Assembly (NCBI GenBank): GCA_016302065.1
Contig: JAEDOI010000045.1
Location: 1 to 7,325 of the forward strand
Direction: 5' to 3'
Origin: Bacilli bacterium
Lineage (GTDB): Bacteria; Bacillota_I; Bacilli_A; RFN20; CAG-826
DNA: 7,325 nt
The translations under genes and the position numbers were made by a program. Positions 7,316-7,325 of the stretch are shown here, piece by piece. Position 1 is the first letter of the stretch, and each line of letters starts with the position of its first letter. The notes under the pieces are model-generated. The model was not told the DNA's origin. It saw nothing but the letters and a program-made list of their open reading frames with translations, and ran no database searches.

Positions 7316-7325
7316 TAGTAATTTT

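Overview
This is an A+T-rich window with four genes packed head to tail on the + strand. It looks like the downstream part of one operon from a low-GC Bacillota-type bacterium, possibly a gut Bacilli/Erysipelotrichia-like lineage. That placement is an inference from strong A/T codon preference, AGGAGG-type ribosome binding sites, and the protein families. All seven tryptophans I located in the three complete genes are TGG, no in-frame TGA occurs, and the stops are TAG, TAA, TAG and TAA. This argues for the standard bacterial code rather than the Mycoplasma code.

Layout: (1) bases 1-659, the 3' part of a secreted or surface beta-rich protein whose N-terminus lies outside the window; (2) 662-3310, an 882-residue exported protein with an N-terminal hydrophobic signal and a GLUG-like repeat region; (3) 3313-4218, a 301-residue exported protein with a SipW/TasA-like signal region; (4) 4229-7315, a 1028-residue membrane-anchored signalling protein with two transmembrane helices, a degenerate GGDEF-like domain, a GAF-like domain, a Cys-containing PAS-like domain, a second degenerate GGDEF and a C-terminal EAL domain. 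Intergenic gaps are 2, 2 and 10 bases. No promoter or terminator is visible between genes, so co-transcription is very likely. No stretch over 300 bases lacks a gene, and I see no RNA gene, mobile element or CRISPR array.

Working model (inference): genes 1-3 encode a set of related exported proteins, possibly fibre or matrix components of the TasA/camelysin type plus one large adhesin-like protein. Gene 4 is a cytoplasm-facing cyclic-di-GMP-type receptor or regulator. Its EAL domain keeps most ligand-site residues but has lost two acidic residues normally needed for hydrolysis, and both GGDEF domains have lost the signature loop. It is therefore better read as a sensor than as an enzyme. A surface-protein cassette carrying its own degenerate GGDEF/EAL receptor is the most interesting feature of the window.
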